The position numbers were made by a program, and so were the translations under genes. Below, piece by piece: positions 1 through 8,662 of a stretch of DNA of 64,000 nucleotides (positions within the stretch are counted from its first letter, which is position 1; each line of letters begins with the position of its first letter). The DNA is from Alkalihalophilus pseudofirmus. GTDB lineage: Bacteria > Bacillota > Bacilli > Bacillales > Bacillaceae_D. Below the pieces are notes generated by a model. The model saw only the letters and a program-made list of their open reading frames with translations, made no database searches and was not told where the DNA came from. The DNA lies in contig NZ_CP117835.1 in assembly GCF_029094545.1 (NCBI RefSeq), positions 1,964,001 to 2,028,000 on the forward strand, read 5' to 3'.

Positions 1-72
1 AAAGAATCTCGCTACTTCTGTAACTAAACCAATAATGAGTGCAGAGACTAGAATCTTTGTAAATAGAAACAT
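1..72 (-). CDS. DUF3147-like small membrane protein, N-terminal part only
   Basis: The gene starts with ATG at 72 and runs off the left edge, so only 24 codons are visible. They read as a hydrophobic segment (begins MFLFTKILVSALIIG, then VTEVARFF). This resembles the start of DUF3147 integral membrane proteins from memory of the family. It overlaps the 3' end of the MarR-type gene by about 25 bases, and an AGAGG-like site precedes it, so the two were probably one transcription unit. The function is unknown, and the call rests on a short stretch. Confidence 0.5.
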   Translation of the reverse strand, partial: MFLFTKILVSALIIGLVTEVARFF

Positions 73-485
73 TTCTTAGCCTCTTGACTAAGGAGACTAA
101 ATGCTTTTTCTATCATTACAATATCTGAAGGATCAAGTTTTTCTAATACATTTTTGAGTTTTTCATTATCTAATTGAGTGTGTTTAAACAACACTTCCCT
201 CCCATCTGCAGTTAATACGACGAATACTTTTCTTTCATCTTGGATGCATCTTTCTTTGGATACAAAGCCCTTTTTAATTAATCTTTTAATATGTTCGGAA
301 GCAGTATTATGAGTTACACCTAAGTATGTAGCTAAATCACCTATCGTTACTTCGTTCTTTTTTTCAATGTGTTGCAATAATCTTATAGCTTGGTGCGAAA
401 TATTTTCTTGATGAGCGTAATGCAGTAGATGATAAATGTCAGTTCAATTTTGGTTAATGATACTAATTGATTTATTTAAAGTCAT
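48..485 (-). pseudogene. MarR-family regulator interrupted by an in-frame TGA
   Basis: A strong GGGAGGG site stands 7 bases before an ATG at 485. The frame reads MTLNKSISIINQN, meets TGA at 444-446, then continues without interruption (TDIYHLLHYAHQENISHQ and onward) into a winged-helix domain with VTIGDLATYLGVTHNTASEH. The whole frame would give about 145 residues, the usual MarR length. A TTG at 377 could restart a 109-residue product, but it lacks a good ribosome site and loses the dimerisation helix. The likeliest event is Trp TGG to TGA. It would have controlled the following membrane gene. Confidence in the family is good; loss of function is inferred. Confidence 0.75.
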
Positions 486-625
486 AATTAAACCCTCCCT
501 TTTATATCTTATAATTCGATATAATCTTATGCAAAGATTAAAGGGATTTTCATCATTACAAGAGCTACTATTTTTATACTTAATTAAATATTTTGTGTTT
601 AGAGTTCATCTCATGAAGAATTTAG

Positions 626-1066
626 TTAACGAACAAAAGCTGATTCTCTGTCAGCAAGGGCATCTTCTAACCATCTGGGATGCATCCTCAATAAGTCTTC
701 AGGTAAGTTCTGTTGTTCAAAAAATTTAATTTCTAGTGACTCAGACGAATTACAACAAAGTTCTCCCCCGGTTATTTCAGCGAGAAAACATGTAGTTATA
801 AAATGTACTGTTTTACCGTTGGGATAAGTAAATACCTGTGAATGAGGGTCAGAGTACACACCAATAAGCTTCTTTATTCTTATATCTAAATTCGTTTCCT
901 CTTTGATTTCTCTAATAGCTGCTTCTGAAACAGTTTCCCCTATTTCGATATGTCCTGAAGGAATACCCCATAATCCAACATCTGCCCTTTTTTGTAACAA
1001 AACGTGGTTTTCCTTATCTAAAATAATTACTGCAACAGCAGCTTTTAAATCATCAACCTTCTCCAT
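626..1066 (-). CDS. NUDIX hydrolase
   Basis: This 146-residue protein carries a complete Nudix box, G38-x5-E-x7-REIKEET, which binds the metal used to hydrolyse a nucleoside-diphosphate-linked substrate. The flanking strands (AVAVIILDKENHVLLQKR, then GLWGIPSG) fit the fold. ATG at 1066 is preceded by AGGAGG. The gene lies behind a structured leader that resembles a ykkC-family riboswitch with its own terminator. That suggests the enzyme acts in nucleotide pool clean-up and is switched by a nucleotide ligand. The substrate cannot be told from the sequence. Confidence 0.9.
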   Translation of the reverse strand: MEKVDDLKAAVAVIILDKENHVLLQKRADVGLWGIPSGHIEIGETVSEAAIREIKEETNLDIRIKKLIGVYSDPHSQVFTYPNGKTVHFITTCFLAEITGGELCCNSSESLEIKFFEQQNLPEDLLRMHPRWLEDALADRESAFVR

Positions 1067-1089
1067 TCAATCATCCTCCTTTAAATAAT

Positions 1090-1246
1090 AAAAAAAGGAC
1101 CGATTGGAAAGATTTCAACGCATGCCAAATACGCTGAACCTTTCCCCTCGGACCTTCTATGTCAATAGGTGCCTTTTACATATGGTAAAAGATGTAGCCC
1201 TTGGTCACTGACCTATCTAAATAGCGGAACCCTAGCTACAATTTTC
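1090..1246 (-). promoter_or_regulatory. ykkC-family riboswitch (possibly subtype 2c) with terminator platform
   Basis: Read on the minus strand, the leader begins TTGTAGCTAGGGTTCCG, the hallmark 5' sequence of ykkC aptamers. A small CTAT/ATAG hairpin, a closing GGCTAC strand and a GGCACC...GGTCCGAGGGG segment follow. The GGTCCGAGG strand also pairs with CCAATCGGTCC in a long hairpin (1097-1155) ending in seven U (1090-1096), so ligand binding and termination look mutually exclusive. Known ykkC subtype 2c RNAs sense ADP/CDP-type diphosphates and precede NUDIX genes, which fits the downstream gene. The subtype assignment is inference. Confidence 0.55.
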
Positions 1247-1377
1247 CAGTTCATATTTAGTTTACTATTATTTCTTAGAGAATGAAAGTTACTTTTATCA
1301 CACCTGCCATACTAGTTGCTGACAGGGTACTTTTTTTACTGCATTATCGGAAAAGTTATGTAAGCAAGTAAGTTTAT

Positions 1378-1409
<32 letters not shown>

Positions 1410-1425
1410 TTGAACTAAACGCAAA

Positions 1426-2298
1426 CTACCCAAATACTTGAGCTGCAATGCTGAACAATGTATTGTTCCTGGTAGGTAGACTATCAGAATTAATGACCAT
1501 GATTGGAGGACGGTTCATATTAACAAACCCTCTCCTATTCAAAAACATCATAAATTCATTATTTTCTAACGGAACATCAATTCTTATTTTTCCTTGATGA
1601 TTAATAGCAAGTTTATCTATCAAACCAGAAGCAACTTGAAAATCCCTTGCTACAATCGGGCCTAATATAAGATGAACTGGCCCTGAAATGGAAAGACCAT
1701 ATCCCACAATAGCTCCCTGATCATCCTTGGCAACGAAGATTTGTTCAGCCTGTTTCATTCTAATTTTTAAAAAGCGAGTTCTCGTAGCACCGAAAGCTCT
1801 CTCATCAAGTTTATAAATTGCCTCCATATCAACTACACTATACTCTTCGATAGTGATGTTACTTCCAAGCAACGGGTCATGATCAAACATATAATTATCA
1901 CAAATGTATTTATCAACATAACCTACCGAATTAAAACCCATTTTTTTATAAAGGGGTGTACCTTCTTCCGTGGCAATTAGCATAATTGGAGTGTCGGGCG
2001 TAACATCTTCAACACACCTTTTAGTGGCTTCTTCTCCTAATCCCATCCCTCTATAGTCTTCATGCACGATAACCATGCCAATAGAAGCTAAAGATCTGCC
2101 ATACGGGATGATTGCTGCACTTGAAACGATTCTTTCCTCTAAATCCTTATGTCCAAAGATATTACCTGATGCAAGGACCGTTTTAAGTTCTCTTTCATCA
2201 TAGTCCCATCCCACTGATGTAGATAGTTCAACTAATTGTGGAATATCACGTTCAACGAATTCTACTAGATCCAATATTGATTTATTGCAACTGGCCAT
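1426..2298 (-). CDS. Tandem GNAT acetyltransferase, YitH-like
   Basis: This 290-residue protein has an N-terminal GNAT domain with the acetyl-CoA loop VHEDYRGMGLGEEATKR around residue 78-95 and a GFNSVGY ending strand. A second GNAT-like domain follows (VHLILGPIVARD near 215). The two-domain form matches the YitH-type family of Bacillus, whose substrates are unknown. The start has a GGGAGAAATGTT ribosome site. A free-standing transcription unit is likely. Confidence 0.8.
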   Translation of the reverse strand: MASCNKSILDLVEFVERDIPQLVELSTSVGWDYDERELKTVLASGNIFGHKDLEERIVSSAAIIPYGRSLASIGMVIVHEDYRGMGLGEEATKRCVEDVTPDTPIMLIATEEGTPLYKKMGFNSVGYVDKYICDNYMFDHDPLLGSNITIEEYSVVDMEAIYKLDERAFGATRTRFLKIRMKQAEQIFVAKDDQGAIVGYGLSISGPVHLILGPIVARDFQVASGLIDKLAINHQGKIRIDVPLENNEFMMFLNRRGFVNMNRPPIMVINSDSLPTRNNTLFSIAAQVFG

Positions 2299-2434
2299 AA
2301 CATTTCTCCCTTTTTAGAACGCTTTTTTCTCTAATGCCTGCATGAAATATTTCAAAGTAATATACCGTAAAAAACAGTACCCCAATAAAAGAAACTCCTG
2401 CCTGTACTACAACCTTTTTAGTACTTAGGATAAA

Positions 2435-2941
2435 TTAAAAAGATTTGTAGTAAAGAACAGTAGAATGTAGTTCTCCATTTGCCGATCTAGCATAATGAGG
2501 AATTTTACCAGCTTGAATATAACCAATTGAAGAATAAAGAAGATTAGAAGGATCTCCTTCTCTTGTATCGAGAACTAATAATGACCTCCCTTCCAGCTTG
2601 GCTCTCTCTTCTGCTTTATTCATAAGTGAACGCGCAATACCACTACGTCGATAATTAGGGTCTGTCATCAGCTTTGCAATTTCAGCTCTATGAGCACCAT
2701 TCTGCTTAGTACATAGCTGTAGTTGTACGCTTCCAACAATCTGGTTGTTTATTTTAGCCACGAATAAAAGTACTTCGGAATTTAAGACATTCATCCAATA
2801 TTTATTCGCATCAGATAATTGGAGTGGTGGTAAAAAGCCAAGCGATGCGTCATCTTCTACTACCTTTACCAGAAGTTTGGAAAGTTCATCAACGTGTCTA
2901 TCCATAATTATCACTTGTTCAATCTGTATATTATTAATCAA
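2435..2941 (-). CDS. GNAT family N-acetyltransferase
   Basis: This is a single-domain GNAT protein of about 168 residues. The acetyl-CoA motif is MTDPNYRRSGIARSLMNKAE, followed by LVLDTREGDPSNLLYSSIGY. The TTG at 2941 is preferred because GAGGTG lies 6-7 bases before it; the upstream in-frame ATG at 2977 lacks such a site. The family acetylates amines on antibiotics, polyamines or protein termini, and nothing here fixes the substrate. Confidence 0.8.
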   Translation of the reverse strand: MINNIQIEQVIIMDRHVDELSKLLVKVVEDDASLGFLPPLQLSDANKYWMNVLNSEVLLFVAKINNQIVGSVQLQLCTKQNGAHRAEIAKLMTDPNYRRSGIARSLMNKAEERAKLEGRSLLVLDTREGDPSNLLYSSIGYIQAGKIPHYARSANGELHSTVLYYKSF

Positions 2942-3003
2942 CCGAATCACCTCAATAAATATATTCCTTACTATCATTTTATCCTATGAATTCGATTACC
3001 GAA

Positions 3004-3234
3004 CTAATTAGGGTTTCCGTTAGCCTGTTTCTCTTGTACATACTTATCATATGCTTCTTGAACTCGATCTCTATTACCCATTGGCACAACTTGTTTGTGA
3101 ATATCATTTAATAAAACAAACGACCTGAAAATCACTCCTACTATAATGGCGCATAGAAGGTATATGCCCATAGGCCCCATAGTTACTAATATACCTAAAA
3201 GTCCTGCAATAATAATAGACAAAAATAATTTCAT
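3004..3234 (-). CDS. Small two-helix membrane protein
   Basis: About 76 residues, with two hydrophobic segments (KLFLSIIIAGLLGILVT and GIYLLCAIIVGVIF) and a charged C-terminal tail. The second of two close ATGs (3234) is chosen because AAGGAG sits 7 bases before it; the first ATG at 3240 abuts the site. No family was recognised. The function is unknown. Confidence 0.65.
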   Translation of the reverse strand: MKLFLSIIIAGLLGILVTMGPMGIYLLCAIIVGVIFRSFVLLNDIHKQVVPMGNRDRVQEAYDKYVQEKQANGNPN

Positions 3235-3431
3235 GAACATTCTCCTTATAGATCAATTTGTGCTGCATCTTAAAAAGTCACTTATCGAAAACTCCCTTAT
3301 TAAGGTAAATATTAACATGAAAACCCATTTATTTGTTCGAAATATTCTTCTACATCTTTCTCAATGAATACTAATTTAAATGAAATGATATAGAACAAAG
3401 ACCTCTTCTTATTAGGGGTGTCTAAATGATA

Positions 3432-3453
3432 AAAACCCCTAAGAAGGGGTTTT
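3432..3453 (-). terminator. Rho-independent terminator after the YjiH gene
   Basis: A perfect 9-bp stem, AAAACCCCT paired with AGGGGTTTT around a 4-base loop, lies a few bases after the stop of the minus-strand membrane protein gene. It could work in both directions. Confidence 0.85.
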
Positions 3454-3456
3454 AGT

Positions 3457-4836
3457 TTAGAAAATAATATGTGCTATCAATACGATAATAGGTAAGGTAA
3501 CGAAAGTTCGTTCCATAAAGATAACCACAAGATCTGTAAATTTAACTGGTAACTTAGAGGCAAGTAACAACCCACCAACCTCAGACATATAGATCAGCTG
3601 TGTTACGGACACGCAGGCAATAACAAACCGGGTAAATTCACTTTCAATTCCACTCCCGATCACAGCAGGTAAAAACATATCGGCGAATCCAATAACCATT
3701 GCTTGGGCTGCTTGATCAGCTTCTGGAACTTGCATGATTTCTAATAAAGGTATAAAAGGCATTCCTAATAAATCAAAAAATGGTGTTTGTTCTGCAGTGA
3801 TTAATGCGATGGTCCCTAAAGCCATGACCACTGGGATGACCCCAAACCACATATCAAGAACATTTTTCATTCCATTTTTCGTTGTGGTAACCATCCCATT
3901 ATTTTTCTCTGCGGCACGTTCTAACGCTTTTTCCATTCCAAGCTTAAAAATTGAGACACCTTCCATATCACTGTCTTTTACTAGTTGCTTATTTTCTACA
4001 ACGTACTCATCTTTTTTTCGCGACAGTGGCGGAATTCTTGGAATAATGACGGCAGCAACGAACCCAGCTATTCCAATCGTCAAATAATACGGAAGAAATA
4101 GGTGTTCCAAATTCAAGTACGATAAAATTACGATGCTAAAAGTAATCGAGACTACGGAAAAGGTTGTACCAATAACTGCAGCCTCACGCTTTGTATAAAA
4201 GCCTTCCTCATACTGCTTATTTGTTAGTAACACACCAATTGTGCCATCTCCCATCCATGAGGCCAAGCAGTCTACAGATGAACGACCAGGGAGTGTAAAT
4301 AATGGACGCATGATTTTATTTAAAAGAATGCCACTCAGCTCAAGAAGACCAAAATTCAATAATAATGGCAGCAGGAAACCAGCAAATAGAAAGACAGAAA
4401 AGAGAATAGGAAGTAAATCATACAGTAATAACCCACCCGTATCCTCTGACCACACCCACTCAGGGCCGATCTGATACAAAGTCATTACAGCAAACAGCAT
4501 ACCTATTATTCGGACATAGACCCAAACAGGCTTTACATGGAATAGGGTTCTCATTAAAGGTTGATTTATCAACGATTTAGGTTGGAATGCTGTAACAGCC
4601 ATTGTCATAATAGCTACCATAAAAAGGATCAACGTCATTAAAGATGGGATTATTCCTTCTAACAGTCCTTCTACTTGCTTAGCCATAAAGGCGACTGGAA
4701 TCGTAATCTCACCGTTATAAGTTAATGGAACCATAAATAAAAAAATGCCAAGCAAAGAGGGAATGATGAATTTCATATAATCTTTTATTTGATAGGAAGT
4801 TTCTATTTTTCTCTTTTCTTTTTGAATTGCAGACAT
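3457..4836 (-). CDS. YjiH-family membrane protein with nucleoside-recognition (Gate) domain
   Basis: This 459-residue integral membrane protein has about ten hydrophobic segments. The central WMGDGTIGVLLTNKQYEEGFYT region and the C-terminal GFADMFLPAVIGSGI stretch are typical of Gate-domain proteins of the YjiH group. These are presumed transporters of unknown solute, and length and layout agree with the family. A purine-rich GAGGGGG site precedes the ATG. It is a single-gene unit closed by a strong terminator. Confidence 0.8.
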   Translation of the reverse strand: MSAIQKEKRKIETSYQIKDYMKFIIPSLLGIFLFMVPLTYNGEITIPVAFMAKQVEGLLEGIIPSLMTLILFMVAIMTMAVTAFQPKSLINQPLMRTLFHVKPVWVYVRIIGMLFAVMTLYQIGPEWVWSEDTGGLLLYDLLPILFSVFLFAGFLLPLLLNFGLLELSGILLNKIMRPLFTLPGRSSVDCLASWMGDGTIGVLLTNKQYEEGFYTKREAAVIGTTFSVVSITFSIVILSYLNLEHLFLPYYLTIGIAGFVAAVIIPRIPPLSRKKDEYVVENKQLVKDSDMEGVSIFKLGMEKALERAAEKNNGMVTTTKNGMKNVLDMWFGVIPVVMALGTIALITAEQTPFFDLLGMPFIPLLEIMQVPEADQAAQAMVIGFADMFLPAVIGSGIESEFTRFVIACVSVTQLIYMSEVGGLLLASKLPVKFTDLVVIFMERTFVTLPIIVLIAHIIF

Positions 4837-5301
4837 ATTATTACTATGCCCCCTCGTATTTTTATTAGATAAAACAAGTTAACGTAGCTTGCTTTAACAT
4901 CTCTACGTACTTCACCAAATCCATTTTCAATCTTTCAACAGTGATTTATGGTAATTATGTACAAATAAAACTTTTGCGTTTGTAAGCGGATACATAAATC
5001 TTCATAATGACACCTTAACTGCAACTAACCATACGGCGTTCTCCCTTCCATCTTAAGATATTTGTAAAATCAGATAATTAAGCAAAACGTATTTTAACTA
5101 TTGCAAGTTTTATACCAACGTTATCCCCCCTATTTATTAACGAATGATGAGTTTCAATAGAAGAAAACGAAAAAAATCTTTTCGTTTTGTAAAAAAATCT
5201 TTCTTTCTGCCAAGGTCAATAGGGAGGCATCGGTTCTGTTGAAAAAGCTTACTAGGCAACAGTGGAAATGGGTTATAAGTGAATTTGAATTCTAAGCTAG
5301 C
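4837..5301. other. Intergenic stretch, no gene seen
   Basis: AT-rich DNA between the YjiH gene and the biotinyl-like gene. It should hold the YjiH promoter. No coding frame with a ribosome site, convincing hairpin or repeat was found on either strand. Confidence 0.6.
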
Positions 5302-5553
5302 TTAATCACTTCCGCATGGCAATGTATCCTCTACCAAATGACCAATTAAAGTATCTTTTTCTATATATTTATCAATATTGACTTTCAATGAATCAATGTA
5401 TCCGCTGGAACTTAAATGAATAGGAATGGACTCTCCTGTTTCATTTTGTACCATCATTAACACTTGCCACTCATAAACAAAATCGTCTCGATTAACTAAA
5501 ATATTCTTTATATAACCATTACAAGGTGAACTAATTTCTCTTACCATTCTCAA
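5302..5553 (-). CDS. Biotinyl/lipoyl-like single-domain protein lacking the acceptor lysine motif
   Basis: An 83-residue protein with the paired beta-hammerhead pattern of biotinyl/lipoyl carrier domains: SPCNGYIKNILVNRDDFVYE in the first half and SSSGYIDSLKVNIDKYIE in the second. The usual MKM hairpin that carries biotin is replaced by MVQNETGES, so covalent biotinylation at that place is not expected. The TTG at 5553 is taken as the start because AGGAGG lies 8 bases before it. No carboxylase gene is nearby. It may be a structural relative with a new role or a remnant. Confidence 0.55.
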   Translation of the reverse strand: MRMVREISSPCNGYIKNILVNRDDFVYEWQVLMMVQNETGESIPIHLSSSGYIDSLKVNIDKYIEKDTLIGHLVEDTLPCGSD

Positions 5554-6007
5554 TACTCTCTCCTCCTCGGTTTTCTCAAAATAGGTTTATAACAGAATCA
5601 CGTAAAATTTTTCTTGAAAATTAAATAGGCCGTTAAAAAAATTTACATCGAATAAATGCTGAACCTCTCCCCTCATCTCATTTCCCTTCTTAAAACGAGT
5701 AGTAGTACGTTCTCTAGCCACAAAAATTGCAATTATCGTGCCAATAAAATTAGAATATTCAATCTCCCACTTCTGATTTCAACAATTACAGGTGAAAATC
5801 ATAATAATGATCAGCGAAATTTATATGAATCCATTCTCAAAGAAACTTGTTCTCAATATTTCCCCTTTTTTTCCAACCAGCTATAATCAATTGTATTTTT
5901 TGCTTTCCTAGCATCTTTTCAATTGGATCGCCAATTAATTTGCGTTAGTCATTCTTTATTCAATCAACAATAATGGAATTAAATGGCCGAACATATTAAA
6001 AATATAA
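5554..6007. other. Intergenic stretch, no gene seen
   Basis: About 450 bases between the biotinyl-like gene and the terminator at 6008. A 76-codon plus-strand frame (5656-5886) exists, but it has no ribosome site and is serine/threonine-rich in the manner of random AT-rich DNA, so it is not called. Confidence 0.55.
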
Positions 6008-6032
6008 AAACAGCTGCGATCAGCAGCTGTTT
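6008..6032 (-). terminator. Terminator downstream of the AI-2E family gene
   Basis: A 10-bp perfect stem, AAACAGCTGC with GCAGCTGTTT, followed on the minus strand by a U run. It lies about 80 bases beyond the stop codon of the minus-strand transporter gene. Confidence 0.85.
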
Positions 6033-6114
6033 ATTAATTGCCCCTCATTCAATTAAAAGTGAACCGATGAGTTACTCAATAATGTATAAAGTAATCCGCC
6101 TGCAACAGCAAAGA

Positions 6115-7203
6115 CTATACGGTGGATTTCCTCCCTTCTTCTTTCACCTTCCATAATTTGTACAGATGTGTCACTATGACTTTTCCAATCGCATAAATTG
6201 GGATGACTAATATCATTCCGCCAATACCAACAAAACGTCCTGCTACTAAAACTAATGCCATAACTGTTACTGGATGTATTGACATCTTCTTCCCAATAAT
6301 TTGAGGCTGCACAAAAATACTTTCAATTTGTTGGATAACCACCACAATGAATAATACAAACACAGCCATCATCGGAGAATGAAGCAACGCCACGATGACA
6401 GATGGAATTGCCCCAATCCAAGGCCCAAGATAGGGGATTACATTTGTAATCATTCCAAAAATGGCTAGGACAAGTGCATACTCTAAGCCAATACTAGTAA
6501 AACCAATATAATACAGAATTCCGATAAACGAACAAACAATTAATACTCCTTGAATGTAACTGCTTAATGTCTTATCCATGTTCGTAAGGATAGGTTTAAT
6601 TTCCTCCTGTTTATCCTTTGTGAGAAAATGCAGAAAAAATTTCGGAAGCCTTTCTCCTTCTTTTAACAAATAAAAAAGGATGAAAGGAACGATAAACAGC
6701 AATAGCAAAGCATTAAGCACTGTGCCAATGAAACCCACACTTCTTGTAAAGAGATCTCCCACTAGACCTCCAACCCAAAGGCCAATTTGTTCAATATAAT
6801 CTTCAACATTAATTATTTCTGATAGATCAAACCATAGAAAATCAATTTGTTGTATGTTTGTAATTAGTAACTGCAGTTCAGCAACAATGGATGGCATACT
6901 AAATGTTAAAGCAGTAAATTGCTTTTGTATTTCCGGACCCATAAAAGAAATAATGCTTGTCCCTAAGGCAAGCACACCTAAATATAATAATAAGATGGCC
7001 AGAGCTCTCGGCATTTTCTTATTTAGCAAGGTTACCAGCGGTCTCAATAGATAATACAAAACGCCTGCTAGGAGTATAGGAATAAACAGCGTTTGAACAA
7101 ACACAACAAGGGGGCTGAACACCCAGCTAATCAGACTGCCTAAGTAAATAATTACGAAAATTACAATGATCAATGACCCTATTTTCATTGCTTTCTTATA
7201 CAC
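6115..7203 (-). CDS. AI-2E family transporter
   Basis: This 362-residue polytopic membrane protein has the family pattern of N-terminal helices, a central amphipathic region and the C-terminal block GMITNVIPYLGPWIGAIPSV followed by IESIFVQPQIIGKKMSIHPV. Members export autoinducer-2 or act as Na+/H+ antiporters; the substrate here is not known. A TAGGAGG-type site precedes the start. It stands alone with its own terminator. Confidence 0.85.
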   Translation of the reverse strand: MYKKAMKIGSLIIVIFVIIYLGSLISWVFSPLVVFVQTLFIPILLAGVLYYLLRPLVTLLNKKMPRALAILLLYLGVLALGTSIISFMGPEIQKQFTALTFSMPSIVAELQLLITNIQQIDFLWFDLSEIINVEDYIEQIGLWVGGLVGDLFTRSVGFIGTVLNALLLLFIVPFILFYLLKEGERLPKFFLHFLTKDKQEEIKPILTNMDKTLSSYIQGVLIVCSFIGILYYIGFTSIGLEYALVLAIFGMITNVIPYLGPWIGAIPSVIVALLHSPMMAVFVLFIVVVIQQIESIFVQPQIIGKKMSIHPVTVMALVLVAGRFVGIGGMILVIPIYAIGKVIVTHLYKLWKVKEEGRKSTV

Positions 7204-7286
7204 TTAAATAATAACCTCCTAGTGCATTTGATATATAATTCCAATAAAGTATCACTCACATATTAGGTAGTTTACTGATTTAACAG

Positions 7287-7316
7287 AAAGAGTATGTATA
7301 TGTATACATACTCTTT
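7287..7316 (-). terminator. Hairpin terminator between two minus-strand genes
   Basis: A perfect 12-bp stem, AAAGAGTATGTA with TACATACTCTTT, and a 6-base loop just after the monooxygenase stop codon. The U run on the minus strand is short, so termination may be partial. Confidence 0.65.
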
Positions 7317-7339
7317 GTTTACATCATTACTGATACTTT

Positions 7340-8461
7340 TTACCAATCGATACGGTTATCATAAATGGTTTTTGCGAATTTTTTTAGTTCAACTATTTTG
7401 TCAAGCGCTTGAGAGGCTGCCTTTCTTACAGGATCAATAATTGGCTTACGGTCATTTTCAAAATAATAAAAGGCGTCTCTGTATCCATGCTCTCTTAACA
7501 TTTTAGCTAAATACATCCCATCCTCTAAAGCCCATGATGCCCCAATTCCGAGCATTGGGTTGGTGGCGTGAAGCGCATCTCCAACAAAAGTGACACGTCC
7601 ATGATACCAATGGGGTAATTCTTCCAATTCAAAGATATTTCTTGAGGTGATATTTTCTGTATTATTTAACAGTTCGCTAAATGGATTATCCCACCCACTA
7701 ATTTTTTCGGATAACCAATTTTTGATAAATTCATTATCAGCTAACTCTAATTCAGTTGCAGGAATTTTCCTCTCTTCTTTACCAATGAATTGCCATAATA
7801 TATCTGAATTTGAAGTAGGTGAACATTTACTTACAAATGTACCTAAATAATTATCAAAATCAATGTAGGCACTCGCCTTAGTATTAATAGATTGCTTCAC
7901 ATTGGCAGACGATACCAGCCCGTGAATTCCATAGTAACCAGTATAAACAGGTTTAACTTGAGGGAAAATTATCTCCCTTGTTCTTGAATGAATGCCATCT
8001 GCCCCGACTAAAATTTCTCCTTTCACTTTAGAATTATCAGAGAAGAAAGCTGTAATACTGTCAGAGTTCTCTTCTAAATTAACCAGCTTTTTATTGTAAT
8101 GTACTGGTATGTTATATTCCTCAACTTTTTCTAAAAGTAGTTTCATTAAATTTTGTCTGCTGATCGTTATGAAAGTTTTACTAAAGAAAGCATTTCCCAC
8201 AACAGTAGCACTGGTCAGTTCTTTATTGTCACTAGTATATGTGGTTTCATATTCCAAAGGAAAGCTATATTCTGCCATTTTCGTTATACCAAGTGTTTCA
8301 AGAACATTCAGACCATTTGGTGTAAGTACAAACCCCGCTCCGCTCTCTCTTTCAATTGAAGCTCCTTCAAATACGACGCTCTCTATTCCAGCCTTTTTTA
8401 AAAATATAGCCGTAGCAAGGCCACCTGCACCTGCACCAATAATAATGACTTTTTCCTTCAC
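7340..8461 (-). CDS. FAD-dependent monooxygenase (aromatic hydroxylase type)
   Basis: A flavoprotein with the N-terminal dinucleotide motif VIIIGAGAGGLATA, the middle GADGIHSRTR (DG) motif and the C-terminal VTFVGDALHATNPMLGIG (GD) motif that bind FAD and NADPH. This is the class A hydroxylase pattern seen in salicylate/tetracycline-type enzymes. The GTG at 8461 is preferred since AAAGGAG lies 8 bases before it, giving 373 residues. It is divergent from a TetR gene, and the shared region carries a palindromic operator, so it is probably induced by a small aromatic or toxic compound. Confidence 0.88.
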   Translation of the reverse strand: MKEKVIIIGAGAGGLATAIFLKKAGIESVVFEGASIERESGAGFVLTPNGLNVLETLGITKMAEYSFPLEYETTYTSDNKELTSATVVGNAFFSKTFITISRQNLMKLLLEKVEEYNIPVHYNKKLVNLEENSDSITAFFSDNSKVKGEILVGADGIHSRTREIIFPQVKPVYTGYYGIHGLVSSANVKQSINTKASAYIDFDNYLGTFVSKCSPTSNSDILWQFIGKEERKIPATELELADNEFIKNWLSEKISGWDNPFSELLNNTENITSRNIFELEELPHWYHGRVTFVGDALHATNPMLGIGASWALEDGMYLAKMLREHGYRDAFYYFENDRKPIIDPVRKAASQALDKIVELKKFAKTIYDNRIDW

Positions 8462-8535
8462 ACCGAACACTCCTTTGTTATTAATTTCAGTAACAAACAA
8501 TGAATGAGCTTACGTAAAGTAGATTATCATTATTC

Positions 8536-8547
8536 GGACGATCGGTC
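8536..8547. promoter_or_regulatory. Probable TetR operator between divergent genes
   Basis: GGACGATCGGTC is a near-palindrome centred on CGATCG, in the gap between the monooxygenase and the TetR gene. Its GAC...GGTC halves are typical of TetR-family sites. Binding is inferred from position and symmetry. Confidence 0.45.
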
Positions 8548-8662
8548 AATTAATTTTATATATGTGCTGCTTGATAAAAACGTAAAGTCGTATACAATTG
8601 TTTTTAAAGTTTATTGGACAACATTATGATGTATTATATTTATAAAATGAGCGGGAGGATTT

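Noticed and set aside
2299-2434. A minus-strand open stretch (GVSFIGVLFFTVYYFEIF) between two acetyltransferase genes as a membrane protein gene
   Set aside because: No start codon or ribosome site and it overlaps the start of the next gene. At most a fragment, too short to assign.
5656-5886. 76-codon plus-strand frame
   Set aside because: No ribosome site, no homologous pattern and composition of random AT-rich DNA.
6033-6117. A hydrophobic frame after the AI-2E gene (VFAVAGGLLYTLLSNSS) as a small gene
   Set aside because: No start codon in that frame, although a purine-rich stretch lies upstream. It may be a coincidence or the remnant of an older C-terminus.
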